Source: Hygrocybe punicea (Eukaryota > Basidiomycota > Agaricomycetes > Agaricales > Hygrophoraceae). Taken from it: a DNA stretch of 64,000 nt. A program made the translations under genes and the position numbers. The stretch lies in the NCBI GenBank assembly GCA_963556145.1, contig OY744471.1, positions 1,977,590-2,041,589 of the forward strand. Reading direction: 5' to 3'. The number at the start of each line of letters is the position of its first letter. The first letter of the stretch is position 1. Shown piece after piece: positions 20,788 through 31,720 of this stretch. Under the pieces are notes generated by a model, which did no database searches, was not told the origin of the DNA, and worked only from the letters and a program-made list of their open reading frames with translations.

Positions 20788-23700
20788 ATGAATTCCAACG
20801 ATCTGTTCTCGTTTCTGGACGAGGTCCCCTTGGAAAATGGGAATGACTACCACCTCGCAGATAACTCCACGGAGGTCGATGCAGTAGGGGATCTTCCAAA
20901 GAAGCGCAAGGCTGGTGTCGATGGCCTTAAATTAAACTGGCGCCTCAGTGTGCCTGACATAGGTGATGAACCGGGTCCCTCTACCTACAAAAAGCCACGC
21001 TTTACATCTCCGAAGCCCGTCGTTGTGGACGAATTCGAAACAGAAGCGAAGCGCGAGGTTGCTGCCAGTGCTGGATTGACTGGCGGCGTAGAGCTAGGTT
21101 CTCGCTTGGAGCTCAGACATCAGGTGCGGGGCGCCTTGACTATCGTAATCCTGGATATTAGAACGTTCTTGTGCAGGTTCGTCATCAAGTCGCTGTACCG
21201 CCAGGCTACAATTATGTCCCAATTGCGAACCACGTGCCTCCGGTAAAACCTGCTCGAGAATACAAGTTCGTTCTGGATCCTTTTCAAGAAGTATCAGTGC
21301 ATGCTATACAACGAAACGAGAGTGTTCTTGTTTCCGCTCATACAAGTGCTGGCAAGACTGTGGTGGCAGAATACGCAATTGCACAATGCCTAAACAACAA
21401 GCAAAGGGTCATATATACCAGTCCTATCAAGGTATTCTCATCAGCACACCTGTCCGTGATTGGTTTAACAGACAGATATCCTGCAGGCACTGAGCAATCA
21501 GAAATACCGTGAGATGCTCGCCGAATTCGGCGACGTGGGTCTCATGACGGGAGACGTCACCATCAACCCCTCAGCGACCTGTCTAGTAATGACGACCGAG
21601 GTCCGCGAATACGTATCTCATCATACACCAGTCATGATCTAATGTGAACATAGATTCTTAGATCCATGCTGTACCGCGGATCCGAAATCATGCGTGAAGT
21701 CGCATGGGTCGTATTTGATGAAATACATTACATGCGAGACAAGGAGCGCGGTGTAGTTTGGGAAGAGACGATTATTCTTCTCCCACATACTGTTCGCTAC
21801 GTTTTTCTGTCCGCCACCATCCCGAACGCTATGCAGTTTTCTGAGTGGATATGCAAATCCCACGAGCAGCCCTGCCACGTCGTGTACACTGACTTTCGGC
21901 CAACACCGTTGCAACACTATCTGTTTCCTGCTGGAGGAGAGGGTATCTATTTGGTCGTGAATGAAAAGGGTGAGTTTCGCGAGGACAATTTCAGCAAAGC
22001 TATGGGGATGCTGCAAGAGAAAATGGGCGAGGATCCGGCCGACCCTCGTAGTGGAAAAGGTAGAAAAGGAAAAACAAAGAAGGGAGGAGAGAAAAAAGGT
22101 GAATACCATGGTATCGTCACTGCGCATTGACCCGAATTCTTTATGCCAGGTCCATCTGACATCTCCAAAATCATAAAAATGATAATGCTCAAAAACTATA
22201 ATCCCGTTATCGTCTTTGCATTCAGCAAGCGGGAATGTGAAGCTCTCGCCTTGACGATGTCGAAATTCGAGTTCAACACCACCGACGAACAGGACTTAGT
22301 CACGAACATCTTCACCAACGCTATCGACAATCTCTCGGCAGACGATCGTCAGCTCCCACAAATATCCCACCTTCTGCCACTTCTCAAACGCGGTGTTGGC
22401 ATTCATCACGGTGGCCTCCTTCCTATTCTTAAAGAAGTCATTGAAATCCTCTTCCAAGAAGGCTTGATTAAAGTGCTTTTTGCTACTGAAACATTCTCTA
22501 TCGGACTCAACATGCCTGCGAAGACTGTCGTCTTCACAGCCGCGCGGAAATTCGATGGCCGTGAGTTCCGCAATCTGTCTTCTGGTGAATATATCCAGAT
22601 GTCTGGGCGTGCTGGGAGGCGTGGTCTCGACGACCGCGGCGTGGTCATTATGATGTGCGATGAGAAGCTTGAACCAACTTCGGCCAAGAGTATGATCAAG
22701 GGTGAGGCTGATCGGTTGGATTCGGCATTCCATCTGGGTTACAACATGGTGTTAAATTTGATGAAAGTCGAAGGAATCAGCCCCGAGTACATGCTCGAGC
22801 GCTGTTTCTTCCAGTTTCAGAGCATCGCGAATATCCCCAAGTTAGAAGATGGTACTTGATTTTTGTTTTCCAAGTTCCCTCACCATTTCTAATTGATACC
22901 AGAGCTGCTACGTGAGGAAGAAACCAAAAGCTCCACGTTAATTCCAGATGAGGCGCTTGTCGTGGAATACTATAATTACCGACAACAACTGGACCAAATG
23001 TCGGCCGACTTCCGAGAAGTCATAACTCATCCCACTTATTCCCTTCCATTTTTGCAGCCTGGCCGGCTCGTCAAAGTGAAATATATGAAAATTGATTTTG
23101 GATGGGGCGTCATCATCAACTATCAAAAACGGCTTCCTCCGAAGGTGAAAACGATGCCATTGCCTGCTGACATTGCCTCATCATATCTCTAGAGTACACC
23201 TGCTCCCCAACCGGAGGATTTACCTGAACACGAACAATATGTGATAGATGTTCTGCTTAATTGTGCTATCGGGTCCGTTATTGCTAAAGACCGCCACAAT
23301 GTAACCCCTACCCCAAGTGGCGTTCAGCCTTGCGCTGACGGTCAAAAGGGAGTCCCGCTGGTGGTCCCAGTGTTGCTCTCAACCATCGAAGGTATAAGCC
23401 ATCTTCGTATCTTTCTGCCGAAAGATTTGCGGCAAGAACAAGCTCGAGAGACAGTGTGGAAGAGTATGCTGGAAGTGCACCGCAGATTTCCTGACGGTAT
23501 TGCCCTTCTTGATCCAATACAAAATATGGGGATAAACGACGATAAATTCAAAGCACTTGTGAAGGTCGGTGTCGTCTTAATATCACGTGTTTCCTCCAAA
23601 TTATGACCATCTAATATCTGCAGAAAATCAAGGTAATGGAAGATAAGATGTTTGGTAGTCCTTTACACAAGGATCCCCGGCTCCCGGAGCTATACACGCT

Positions 23701-24491
23701 ATACTCCCGGAAACGAGAAAGCCAAGCACGGATACGTGCCTTGAAAAGACGCATTCAAGACACGCACGATGTTTCGCAACTCGAAGAGCTCAAATACCGC
23801 AAACGAGTCCTTCGACGGCTCGGCTTCACCGATTCTGCCGATATCGTGGACATGAAGGGGCGAGTCGCATGCGAAATCAGCACCGGGGACGAACTGTTGT
23901 TGACAGAGCTTATCTTCAATGGAGTCTTCAACCCGCTATCTCCAGAACAGTGCGCAGCACTGCTAAGCTGTTTCGTATTCACCGAAAAGGTTGGTCATGT
24001 TGGTCATTTATGTTTTCTCGTGTTTGATTTCCGATGTGCAGAGCGAGCAAGCTACCATGCTCAAGGAAGAGCTTGCAGCCCCCTTGCGCGTTATGCAAGA
24101 AATTGCTCGGAGAATTGCGAAAGTCTCGAAAGAGTCCAAACTTCCCGTGGACGAAAACGAGTATGTTTCGTCATTCAAAGTTGAACTCATGGACGCAGTA
24201 GCTCAGTGGTGCCGCGGCGCGTCGTTTTCTGACATTTGCAAGGTCTGCACAGTATTTACCTCATGGACAGTCGTACAACTCACTCCGCTGCACTTCCGTC
24301 CGCTATAGCTCACAGACCAGTTCGAAGGCAGTCTTATTCGTGTCTTTCGCCGCCTTGGTGAACTTCTCCGACAAATGGCCCAAGCAGCCAAAGTTATCGG
24401 CAACGGTGAATTGAAGGAAAAGTTCGAGAAGTCGTCGGAGATGCTTGAACGGCCTAATTCAGTTATCTTCTGCTCATCGCTGTATCTGTAG
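20788..24491 (+). CDS. MTR4: ATP-dependent RNA helicase MTR4/DOB1 (exosome cofactor)
   Basis: Ski2-like helicase of the nuclear TRAMP/exosome system, which unwinds rRNA precursors and aberrant RNAs for 3'-5' decay. Ten exons: 20788-21123, 21177-21431, 21487-21600, 21654-22098, 22150-22851, 22903-23144, 23193-23564, 23624-23989, 24042-24242, 24309-24491. They sum to 3216 nt (1071 aa) with every junction in phase. Motifs in order: Walker [13 protein letters not shown] box (VVFDEIHYM), [26 protein letters not shown], arch/KOW region ([22 protein letters not shown] in two parts) and the conserved C-terminus [11 protein letters not shown] tag within 23190-23192 lies in an intron and is not a stop. 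An ATG at 20722 in the same frame is possible, but [12 protein letters not shown] fits the family start. Intact and presumably essential, yet surrounded by transposons. Confidence 0.93.
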
Positions 24492-25198
24492 AACTATTCA
24501 CGCATTCATTGTCGAAGGTAAACGGGCACGGACAAGCAACTCATAGGGAAGAAATATATATAGGAGTAGATGTTATCCCAAAAAGAACCGTTAACAAGCC
24601 GAGTGGTGCTAGAGGGCCGCTGCTTTGCACGGAATATCCGAGTCCCTCAGATCTTCAAGTTGAGTGCTAAATAACAATGCATTGATGCAAATTTCAACCT
24701 CAGGCTGAAGCTGTTTTCCATGAGGGGAACCAGCATTCAAAATGTGAGTTGGAAATTTTCGTTTTGACAACCTCCACCCTCCTTCCTAATATGGGTATAT
24801 AATATACAAAAAAGGCAATCCAATCTACCACTGACCCTTCTTGCATGGACCTTACACCACCAGTTGCGAGATCATCAATGACATTGTGCTCAGCAGGATG
24901 AATATCACTGGCAGCATCAGTGGCAGCATCAACATCAATGATTGAGTTGGCAGGACAAGGTTGGTTGGACAGCAGCCAGATCTGCAGTGGGTGGTGTGGC
25001 AGTATGAGCATCCCCCTAGTTCTCTGGACTCGATGATGTTCATGTCTTCATCTGACAGATCCTGCTCTACATCTTCAGGAATTAAGTCAGCTTGGACAAA
25101 GGGAGGGATGTGTGTTTGCAGAGGCTGTGGTACTGGACCAGTTACATGGCAGAGACTGACATTGAAGAGCATACATAGTCCTTTTGCTTGCTGGTTCC
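24492..25198. other. Gap between MTR4 and the transposon stack
   Basis: The downstream flank of MTR4. On the minus strand about 24900-25130 shows an acidic segment (LIPEDVEQDLSDEDMNII) that may be a transposon protein remnant; I do not recognise it. No RNA gene is seen. Confidence 0.4.
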
Positions 25199-25406
25199 TA
25201 GTGTTGCTGTGGCTAAGCTAGCCACAAGCTGGCTAAGGTTAGCCAGGGCTATGGCTAAGCTTTTTTTTTTTCTCTTCTAGTCATAGTTGGTAGCTGGGGG
25301 TAGCCAGCTATAGCCAATTATGGTCGGCTATAGTCAACATGGTGGCTTGGATGCAGCTGAGCTGGCTGAGCTGCAGCCATAGCTGGTCTGGACCACAAAC
25401 TGCCTG
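25199..25406 (+). mobile_element. Truncated hAT-type element, GGCTAAGCTAGC family
   Basis: Begins TAGTGTTGCTGTGGCTAAGC, closely like the left end of the element at 25584, with GCTAAGG/TTAGCC inverted motifs after it. No right end was found. The last bases (GACCACAAACTGCCTGCCCT) also occur inside the neighbouring element, so the boundary is rearranged. Confidence 0.6.
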
Positions 25407-25583
25407 CCCTCAGCTAGTGATGGGGAAGTTCAGTTTGGTCCAGTTTTCAGCCTTTTTGCCCCAAACCGAAACCGAACGGTTTGGTTCCTGCCAAAAAATC
25501 CCAAACTGAAACCAAAACCGATGTAAATGGTTTACATCGGTTTGGTTTTGGTCCAAACGCAGTTCAGACCACGAACCGCCTGC

Positions 25584-26721
25584 TAGTGTTGCCGCGGCTA
25601 AGCTAGCTGCAAGCCGGCTAAGGTTAGCTGACGCTAAGGCTAAGCTAAATCGAGAAATTCAATCAGCCGGAGCCATTAGTCATACCTAGCCGGCTAACAC
25701 GGCTATAGCTGAGGCTATAGCTGATACTCATACACATCATGCCTGGGGGTACATAGTGTTATTATATTTTGTATCTACTAGTACATGACATATAATATAA
25801 CATGTAAGAGGGTGGGGACACTGTGTTGCCGCCGCTGCATTGCTGTAGCTGCTGGTGCTGGTGCTGCATCATGGTGATGCTGTTGCTGCTGCTGCCATCG
25901 TCGTTGCTGCTACTGCCGTGATTGCTGCTGCTGCTGTTGCTGCTGCTGCCGTCGTCATTGCTGCTACTGCCGTCGTTGCTGCTGCTGCCATTGTTGCTGC
26001 TGCTGTCGTCATTGCTGCTACTGCCATTGTTGCTGCTGTTGCCATTGTTGCTACTGCCATCGTCGTTGCTGCTACTGCCATCGTTGCTGCTGCTGCCGTT
26101 GTTGCTGCTGCTGCCATCGTCATTGCTGCCATCATCGTCATTGCTGCAGCTGTCATTGCTGTTGCTGCCACTGTCGTCGTTGCTGCTGCTGCTGTCGTTG
26201 CTGCTGCCATCATTGCTGTTGCTGCTGTCGTCACGTCGTGGCTGCTGCTGCTGCTGCTGCTGCTGCTGTAGCCATTGCTGTAGCTGCTGGTATTGCTGCT
26301 GCTGTGGCCATTGTTGCCATTGTGGTGGGTGTCCTGGTGTTGGATTTTGTCATCCAACAGTCCTAGATATATAGTGTTAGTAAGAGATAATGAAAGATTA
26401 AAATAAAAACTCACCTGGAGCACGATGGCTCATTGAGAGCCATCGTGCTCATTGTTGATCATGTTTGAATCAACGTGATGAGTGTGATCCACCATGTCAC
26501 ACATGTTACATACATGAGAATGTTCATTTTTGTTGCATTTTAACTACCAAATTCCAGGAAAATAATTAGTATACTACTTAGATGACTGTATTGTAATTGG
26601 CTGCAGCTTAGCTGCCAGCTATGGCTAAAATTTTGAGGTAGCTGTAGCTGGTAGCTGGTCATTAGCCTTAGCTAGGCTAACGGCTACTAGCCAACCACTA
26701 GCCTTGGCTGCGGCAACACTA
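25584..26721 (-). mobile_element. hAT-type element F2 with GCT array
   Basis: The ends are TAGTGTTGCCGCGGCTAAG and ...GGCTGCGGCAACACTA. A perfect 8-bp target duplication, CCGCCTGC (25576-25583 and 26722-26729), places it inside element F1. The interior holds a GCT/GTC array (about 25860-26275), a perfect 14-bp-stem palindrome and an intron-like module. Open frames over the array (Ala-, Leu- or Ser-rich) are composition effects. No transposase. Confidence 0.9.
26363..26450 (-). other. Palindrome-intron module of element F2
   Basis: Read on minus: a perfect palindrome with 14-bp arms (GAGCACGATGGCTC, 26450-26418), then a 52-nt intron-like stretch (26414-26363) with donor GTGAGT, branch TACTAAC and acceptor ATATCTAG, leading into DNA that turns into CAG/CAA repeats. 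Confidence 0.65.
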
Positions 26722-26745
26722 CCGCCTGCCCTCAGTGCCATCTGA

Positions 26746-26797
26746 CCTCGCAATAGTGCCGCACACATCAATTGATGTGGCTGGCCTATATGCGAGG
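26746..26797. other. Conserved palindromic core of hAT element F1
   Basis: CCTCGC...GCGAGG enclose a perfect 16-bp palindrome, CACATCAATTGATGTG (26764-26779), flanked by GCA and GCTGG. The best-preserved copy of the core in the window. Confidence 0.7.
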
Positions 26798-27114
26798 TGG
26801 GATTAGGGTACTGAGGTGCTGGCACACCTTGTGTGGGTGTTGAGCCATGTGCGCGTCTCTTCACATGGGTGTCCAGATGCATCATACACATTGTGCACGT
26901 GATGACAGCTGGGTTGGACCCGGGTTGGTTGTTTCCAGCGGATGCATGGTGGTGGTGGCATATGGGCCTCTCTGTGTGGGTGTCCCGATGCATCATACAT
27001 TGTATACATCATGATGGCTGGGTTGACCCTGTCTTGGCCTGTGTTGGTGGTGGTGTTGGTGTTACATGGTGGTGTTGCATGGTGGTGATGGTGATGGTGG
27101 TATGGTGCCACATT

Positions 27115-27198
27115 CTATTATGTTCAAATAAAATCAGTGAAAAAATCAATAAAAATACATACCATGAAGGAGTGGGGGTGGATGCACCACCCCCCGCT
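27115..27198 (-). other. Palindrome-intron module of element F1
   Basis: Read on minus: palindrome around GTGGTGCATCCACC (27198-27171), then a 48-nt intron-like stretch (27162-27115) with donor GTATGT and acceptor ACATAATAG, leading into ATGTGGCACCATACCACC. Nearly the same sequence as module 1 of element B. Confidence 0.6.
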
Positions 27199-27701
27199 GC
27201 TTGTTGATTGCCACTCCACCCCATTCACATTCGTTTGCATGCGCGCACGTCTTGGATGCGTTGTTGTTGGTTGGCCGCATTGTTGTTGGCATTCGACGTG
27301 GCCGTCCTGGTGGTTGTGGTCATCATGGTGGCCATTGTCTTCATCATCGTCATAGTGGTGGTGGTGGTGGTGGTGGTGGTGGTGGTGGTGGTGTCGCCAT
27401 TGACCTGGAACTGAAGTTTAGTTAGTGTCAAATGAAATATATAATGCAACTTTTGTGGGTGGCAGGTACTCCCTGCTGCCTGTTTGTTGACCTCAGGTGC
27501 TCCATCATCCTTGTTTGGTGTACATTGTGGGCATTATTGGTGGTTGCAGAGGTGACTTGGTGACTTTGGAAGTCAGCCAAGTGGCCAACTGGGGAATATT
27601 GGTTTGCAGTTCAAACTCAGTTTGAAATGGTTTTGGCCCACAGCCAAATCCCCAAACTGGAGACCAAATGGTTCAGTCTCAGCCACAATTTCCCAAACCA
27701 G

Positions 27702-28620
27702 TGTAGAGGCTCTGGATCGTGTGGATCTGTTGTAGAGACCTGACTTCTCCCTGAGCCTGTATTGTCGATATCTCATGAATCCAGACAAACCCAACACCTC
27801 CAAACGACTCCCATTCCAACCCGATGTAACCCGACATGACATGACCCAACGTGACCAATGTGACCCAACGTATGCTGCTTTGTCACAGCCGCTTTCGGAC
27901 CTAATCCGGCAGCCTCAGAAGCCCCAGAGTTCTAATTATAGGAGACAGATCTCATCGGACTCGATCCCTGACTTTGGACTTGCCTTATATATGCATCCCC
28001 TTGTCCTTTTGGAGATATGTAGGAGATTTTAGATCTTTTCCTTGGATATTTGTTTTCCCTTCCACTTTCCTGTCTATGTTGCTTTGCAACCCCCCTTTCC
28101 ATATCCCCATTCCAGCTTCTCTTTGTAGTTTCCATCAGCCAAAATAGACATGTCCGAAAGTAGACTACTCACTCATGTACTATAAAAAATGGTCCCTGAC
28201 GACCGTACAAAAAAAGATACCCTTAGTCCCCGTTTTCTTATAGTCAGATTCATGTTTTAGTCCCTTCAAATCCTCGTCCTCGTAGACCCTTAGCTTTTCA
28301 TTGTTCATTTTGTTGTCTTTATCATCATTCCATTATTCATTCATCATTTCCGACCCGACCTGACCTGACCCGACCCGACCCGCTGTACCCAACATTGTCG
28401 GCATCGTCGGGTTCTTTGGTATTTATCCGTTTTCAGTCCATTCATCACCGGATTCATCAATATTTGTCCAGTTTTGCATGGCGGCTTGATATTTTACTTT
28501 TATTTCCACTTTTATTACTACTATTCCCAACACTGACTTATCCACTGTCACTTTCATGCTGACACCCTCAGGCTAGGATCATCTTCATTGTTCTGAAGCC
28601 ACCCCGAACCCACATCTACA
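27702..28620 (+). mobile_element. LTR, TGTAGAG family (copy C)
   Basis: Begins TGTAGAGGCT and ends CATCTACA, aligned along its length with copy A (3221-4105), including TATA (CTATAAAAAATGG, about 28181) and GTCCCTGACGACCGTAC. The left target copy is CCAG (27698-27701). The same CCAG is found only at 44682-44685, after further inserted DNA, so the LTR and whatever lies up to 44681 entered hAT element F1 as one block or one after another. Confidence 0.75.
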
Positions 28621-28621
28621 C

Positions 28622-28900
28622 TGTATCCTCTTCATATCTGACTCCATTCCTGTCCATTCCCATTCCAATATCATTGATTCCACTTGATTCCGGTCCCTCC
28701 CATCAATTCTGGTCCAGATTCTGTCTCTGGAATCATTCCTGTTCATGATGCAATGTCCCTAACAACCCAGAATCAGTACGTATATAGCTGTATATCATAT
28801 ATCTTCATTTCCCATCCCCTAGTACATAGCACCACTCCTCCTATCCTCCTCTCCACTTGCTTCCTATCACTTACAGCCATCGCTTGTAGTACATAGTTAC
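28622..28900 (+). mobile_element. Left part of a probable small LTR (K), split by the gypsy element
   Basis: Starts TGTATCCTC directly behind LTR C and continues at 44404-44681, after the gypsy element. The second part has a TATA box (TCTATAAAAACAG, about 44590) and ends ACTTACCGCC(ACA). ACAC may be its target duplication. Together about 550 bp; the nature as a solo LTR is inferred and uncertain. Confidence 0.4.
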
Positions 28901-29281
28901 TGTTATGATACGTGACTTGTGACCATGACTTTGGATGACTTTTTCTTCTCCTTGTTGTCGCCCTATGCTTACTCTTTCTCCTTTACTCATGCGGATCTCT
29001 TTTCTTCCATTTATCATATGTCCATTACTCATCGGACTCCTCTTCTTCCACTTATGTACTTCATATGACACATTCCTTCTTCCTATTATAGTCTTCTTTC
29101 CTGTTTCCACCTAATTACACAGCCACATCTCAAAACATATATAAGTAGTCCTCTTTTGGCATGTACCTTAGGTAATTTAACTCATTAAAAACCTGCTTCC
29201 GCACTTCGTGATTCAATGCCTATTTTATCTCTATCTTCTCTTCTTGAAGTAAAGGCCTTCCGCTTGTTGCATCGCATAACA
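28901..29281 (+). repeat. 5' LTR of the gypsy element
   Basis: TGTTATGATAC to CATAACA, with a TATA-like ATATATAAGTAG at about 29133. It differs from the 3' LTR at scattered sites, so the insertion is not very recent. No TGG-type primer-binding site follows (ATTAAATTACC), so priming may be non-standard (for example self-primed) or the site has decayed. Confidence 0.9.
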
Positions 29282-29441
29282 ATTAAATTACCTCTTTCAC
29301 ATTGCATTCTGCTCGCCAATCATTCCTCCACAGACCCAATCCCAATCCCATTCAAATCCTGCTTTTGGTTCTTCTGCTCCTTGCTTTCTGCCTTCACCTA
29401 CTCCACCACTGCTTCCTCCTTGCCCCTCCTCAACTTCTTCC

Positions 29442-30356
29442 ATGGCTACTCCTGCTCAAATGCAAGCAAACCTTGCTCAACTCCAGGTTGATCTCGCCAC
29501 TGCAAATGTGGCCATCACGGCCCTTCAAGCTGCTGCTGCTGCTGCTCCACGTCCCCTGCCCCCTCCTATGCCCATTCCACCTATTATTAAGGTTGTGAAA
29601 CCCGATGATTATGATGGAAAGCCTGAAACTGTTGAGAAGTTCCTTCATCAGTGTAACATATATCTTTGCGTACAACCCTACACTGATGATCAGAAGGTTC
29701 TTCTGGGTTTATCTTTCATGAAGTCTGGACATGCGTTACCATGGGCTGAAAATAAGCTAGCCAGTCTGCCAGCTGGTTATGCTTGGGCAGATTTCGAGAT
29801 GGATGTTCGAAAGGCTTTTGGAGATACAGATCAAATCGTGACTGCTCACATCAAGATTAAAGCTGTAAAACAAGGAAAAGCCACTGTGGACGATTACATC
29901 ATCTGCTTTGAGGAGTATTCTGTTTTAACAGGTTATAATGATGAAGCTCTTGTAGGACTTTTTAAAGATGGACTTAACCAAGCTGTGACTTTGAACATTT
30001 TCTCTCTTGCCACTATGTCCACCGATCTTGGAGAATGGAAGACTTTTACCAGTTGCTTTGACTAGCAATATCATGAATATCTTGCCACCACTTCTTCCTC
30101 TTCCCCTTCCACTTCTTTGGCTTCAAAGAAAACCACTACAATCTCGAAATCTTCCTCTTCATCTGTTGCTACTCTGAAACCTTCCTCTTCGACTTCCTCA
30201 AACCCCACAGTCAAATGTGAGCCTGTGGATGCTGCCATCACTGCACAAAAAAAATCAAATAACCAATGCATTCTTTGTGGATTGTCCGGACACTGGGCCA
30301 ACAAATGTCCAGATTTTTCATCCTCTGCCCACAATGGCATGTCACGAAACCAATGA
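29442..30356 (+). pseudogene. Gag polyprotein of the gypsy element
   Basis: Starts MATPAQMQANLAQLQVDL with a coiled-coil-like N-terminus. The capsid-like part contains FLHQCNIYLCVQPYTDDQKV, LPWAENKLASLPAGYAWADF, FEMDVRKAFGDTDQ and LFKDGLNQAV. A Ser/Thr-rich linker follows, then one zinc knuckle, CILCGLSGHWANKC (C-x2-C-x4-H-x4-C, about 30270-30311), which would bind element RNA. One in-frame TAG at 30063-30065 breaks the frame; translation in the same frame resumes with QYHEYLAT. Roughly 300 aa is ordinary for this group. Upstream, 29282-29441 is an untranslated leader. Confidence 0.88.
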
Positions 30357-30659
30357 GGTTGAGGAAATGGTTGGAAATTGCTCACACAGAATTCATGCAA
30401 TTCAACAGAGAACTTCGGGGGAATCAAGTGCAGGGAGTAAAGAAAAAGTATTTATCATACATCGGGTGTGTCCACATTGAGCAATGTAGAGAAGACAGCT
30501 CTCACTTATGAACTTGTACATGAGGGATTTTAGACGATGGTCCCCATTATTCCATGGACTATCTCTGTAATTGTTTAGGAAAACAACAACACTGCCATTT
30601 TCTCGGTCTTATGCCATCAAGCCCCAACACCTTTGACGTAACACTTTGGCTTGAAACAA

Positions 30660-30900
30660 CCAACACTGGTGAAAAAATTCCTATTTGAGTCTTGATAGAC
30701 ACTGGTGCAACTGGAACATTTATCAATCGTTCATTTGTGAAGAACAATCAACTCTCCACTCTACAATTGGAGTTCCCAATACCCATATGGAATGTCGATG
30801 GCACTCATAACCGAGGTGGTGTCATTGATTCTTATTGCAATGTCTTTTTCTTTCGTGGTAGGAGATCCTTTGGTCATTGTAACATGAGGTCACGTGCCAT
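30660..30900 (+). pseudogene. Retropepsin-like protease of the gypsy element
   Basis: The aspartic-protease signature LIDTGATGTFINRSF at about 30687-30731, then NQLSTLQLEFPIPIWNVDGT. Stop codons precede it and the frame is lost after about 30900, where the gypsy sequence gives way to an unrelated stretch. Normally this domain would release Gag and Pol from the polyprotein. Confidence 0.75.
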
Positions 30901-31421
30901 AGTCAACTTGAATAAAACTCCAACCATCTATAATGTCATGGCAAAGAGTCAAGAACAAGAATCGGGTGCGTTCAATAAGCTCAATTTTGTCTCTCCTATC
31001 ATTGTGTAATATTAACCTTCTGCATGGCCAGCGGCATTTGATCTTCACAGGGAAGCAGTTGTCCAACTGCATTGCGTTGCCTGACTGCAACGTCCAGAAC
31101 TCAGCCAACCATCTCATCTTCCGCCTGACAGTTGAAAATACGGCTCGAAAGCTAGTCACCTTCAAATTAGAGTTTTCGGACACCAATGACAGAGTGGTGG
31201 TAAAGAGTATGGATGAGCAGGACCTTTATCCTAGCCAGGAGGACCTTTACTCTGACCGGTGCAGCAGTAGCTGCTAGCCCCTAGGACCCCGGAGACCCTT
31301 AGTTAGTAGATTTCCTTTCCTGTAGTAGCTTAGTCATCCATCGTTTTCCTCAGCTTTCCCCTCCCAGCCGTGGCTCCTCTTGAGCCTTTCCCCCAGAGAC
31401 CAGGAGATCCGTTCTCCAACG

Positions 31422-31450
31422 TGGTGATGAGAGAGATTCAAGCCACGCAC
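31422..31450 (+). other. Primer-binding site of T1, long match to a tRNA-Ser 3' end
   Basis: TGGTGATGAGAGAGATTCAA and on to GCCACGC. The reverse complement reads as the T-arm and acceptor of a tRNA including CCA (…GAATC…CTCTCATCACCA). Identity as tRNA-Ser is from memory of fungal tRNA-Ser acceptor sequences. The match covers close to 29 nt, longer than the 8-18 nt usual for such elements. Confidence 0.65.
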
Positions 31451-31720
31451 CCGTAGGACCAGATCTCGACAAGATCAAAAGACAAAATTTCGAATATTGA
31501 AGGAATTCAACCAGGAACCCAACAGGACGTGCAAACGAAGCGCAAAAATGCAACCAAATTCACAATATTCTCTTGCCCATCCCATTTATTTTGTTTCTCT
31601 TTGTTCCGTGCTATTTCTCGCGTTCAACTTTGGTTCAGATTTTCACGTGCTCAATTTATCTCATTTTCCCGACTACTTATCTACCTATTCATACGACTCA
31701 CACAACTACGGTACTATGCC

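Larger units (their letters stand above)
25415..27701 (-). mobile_element. hAT-type element F1, left part (interrupted)
   Basis: Starts TAGTGATGGGGAAGTTCAG and follows element B (14306-15755) throughout: ACCGAA-rich sub-terminal DNA, the palindromic core (26746-26797), GGT arrays, a palindrome-intron module (27115-27198) and a second, worn module near 27460-27485. It is interrupted by the hAT element at 25584-26721 and stops at 27701, where an LTR element has inserted. Its matching right end lies 17 kb away (44686-44758). No target duplication was found for F1 itself (CCCTCAGC left, CTCTGGCC right). Confidence 0.7.

Noticed and set aside
23185..23200. In-frame stop in MTR4
   Set aside because: The tag is the acceptor end of a 48-nt intron (23145-23192) that begins GTGAAA after PPK. 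Splicing keeps the frame and joins to [13 protein letters not shown].
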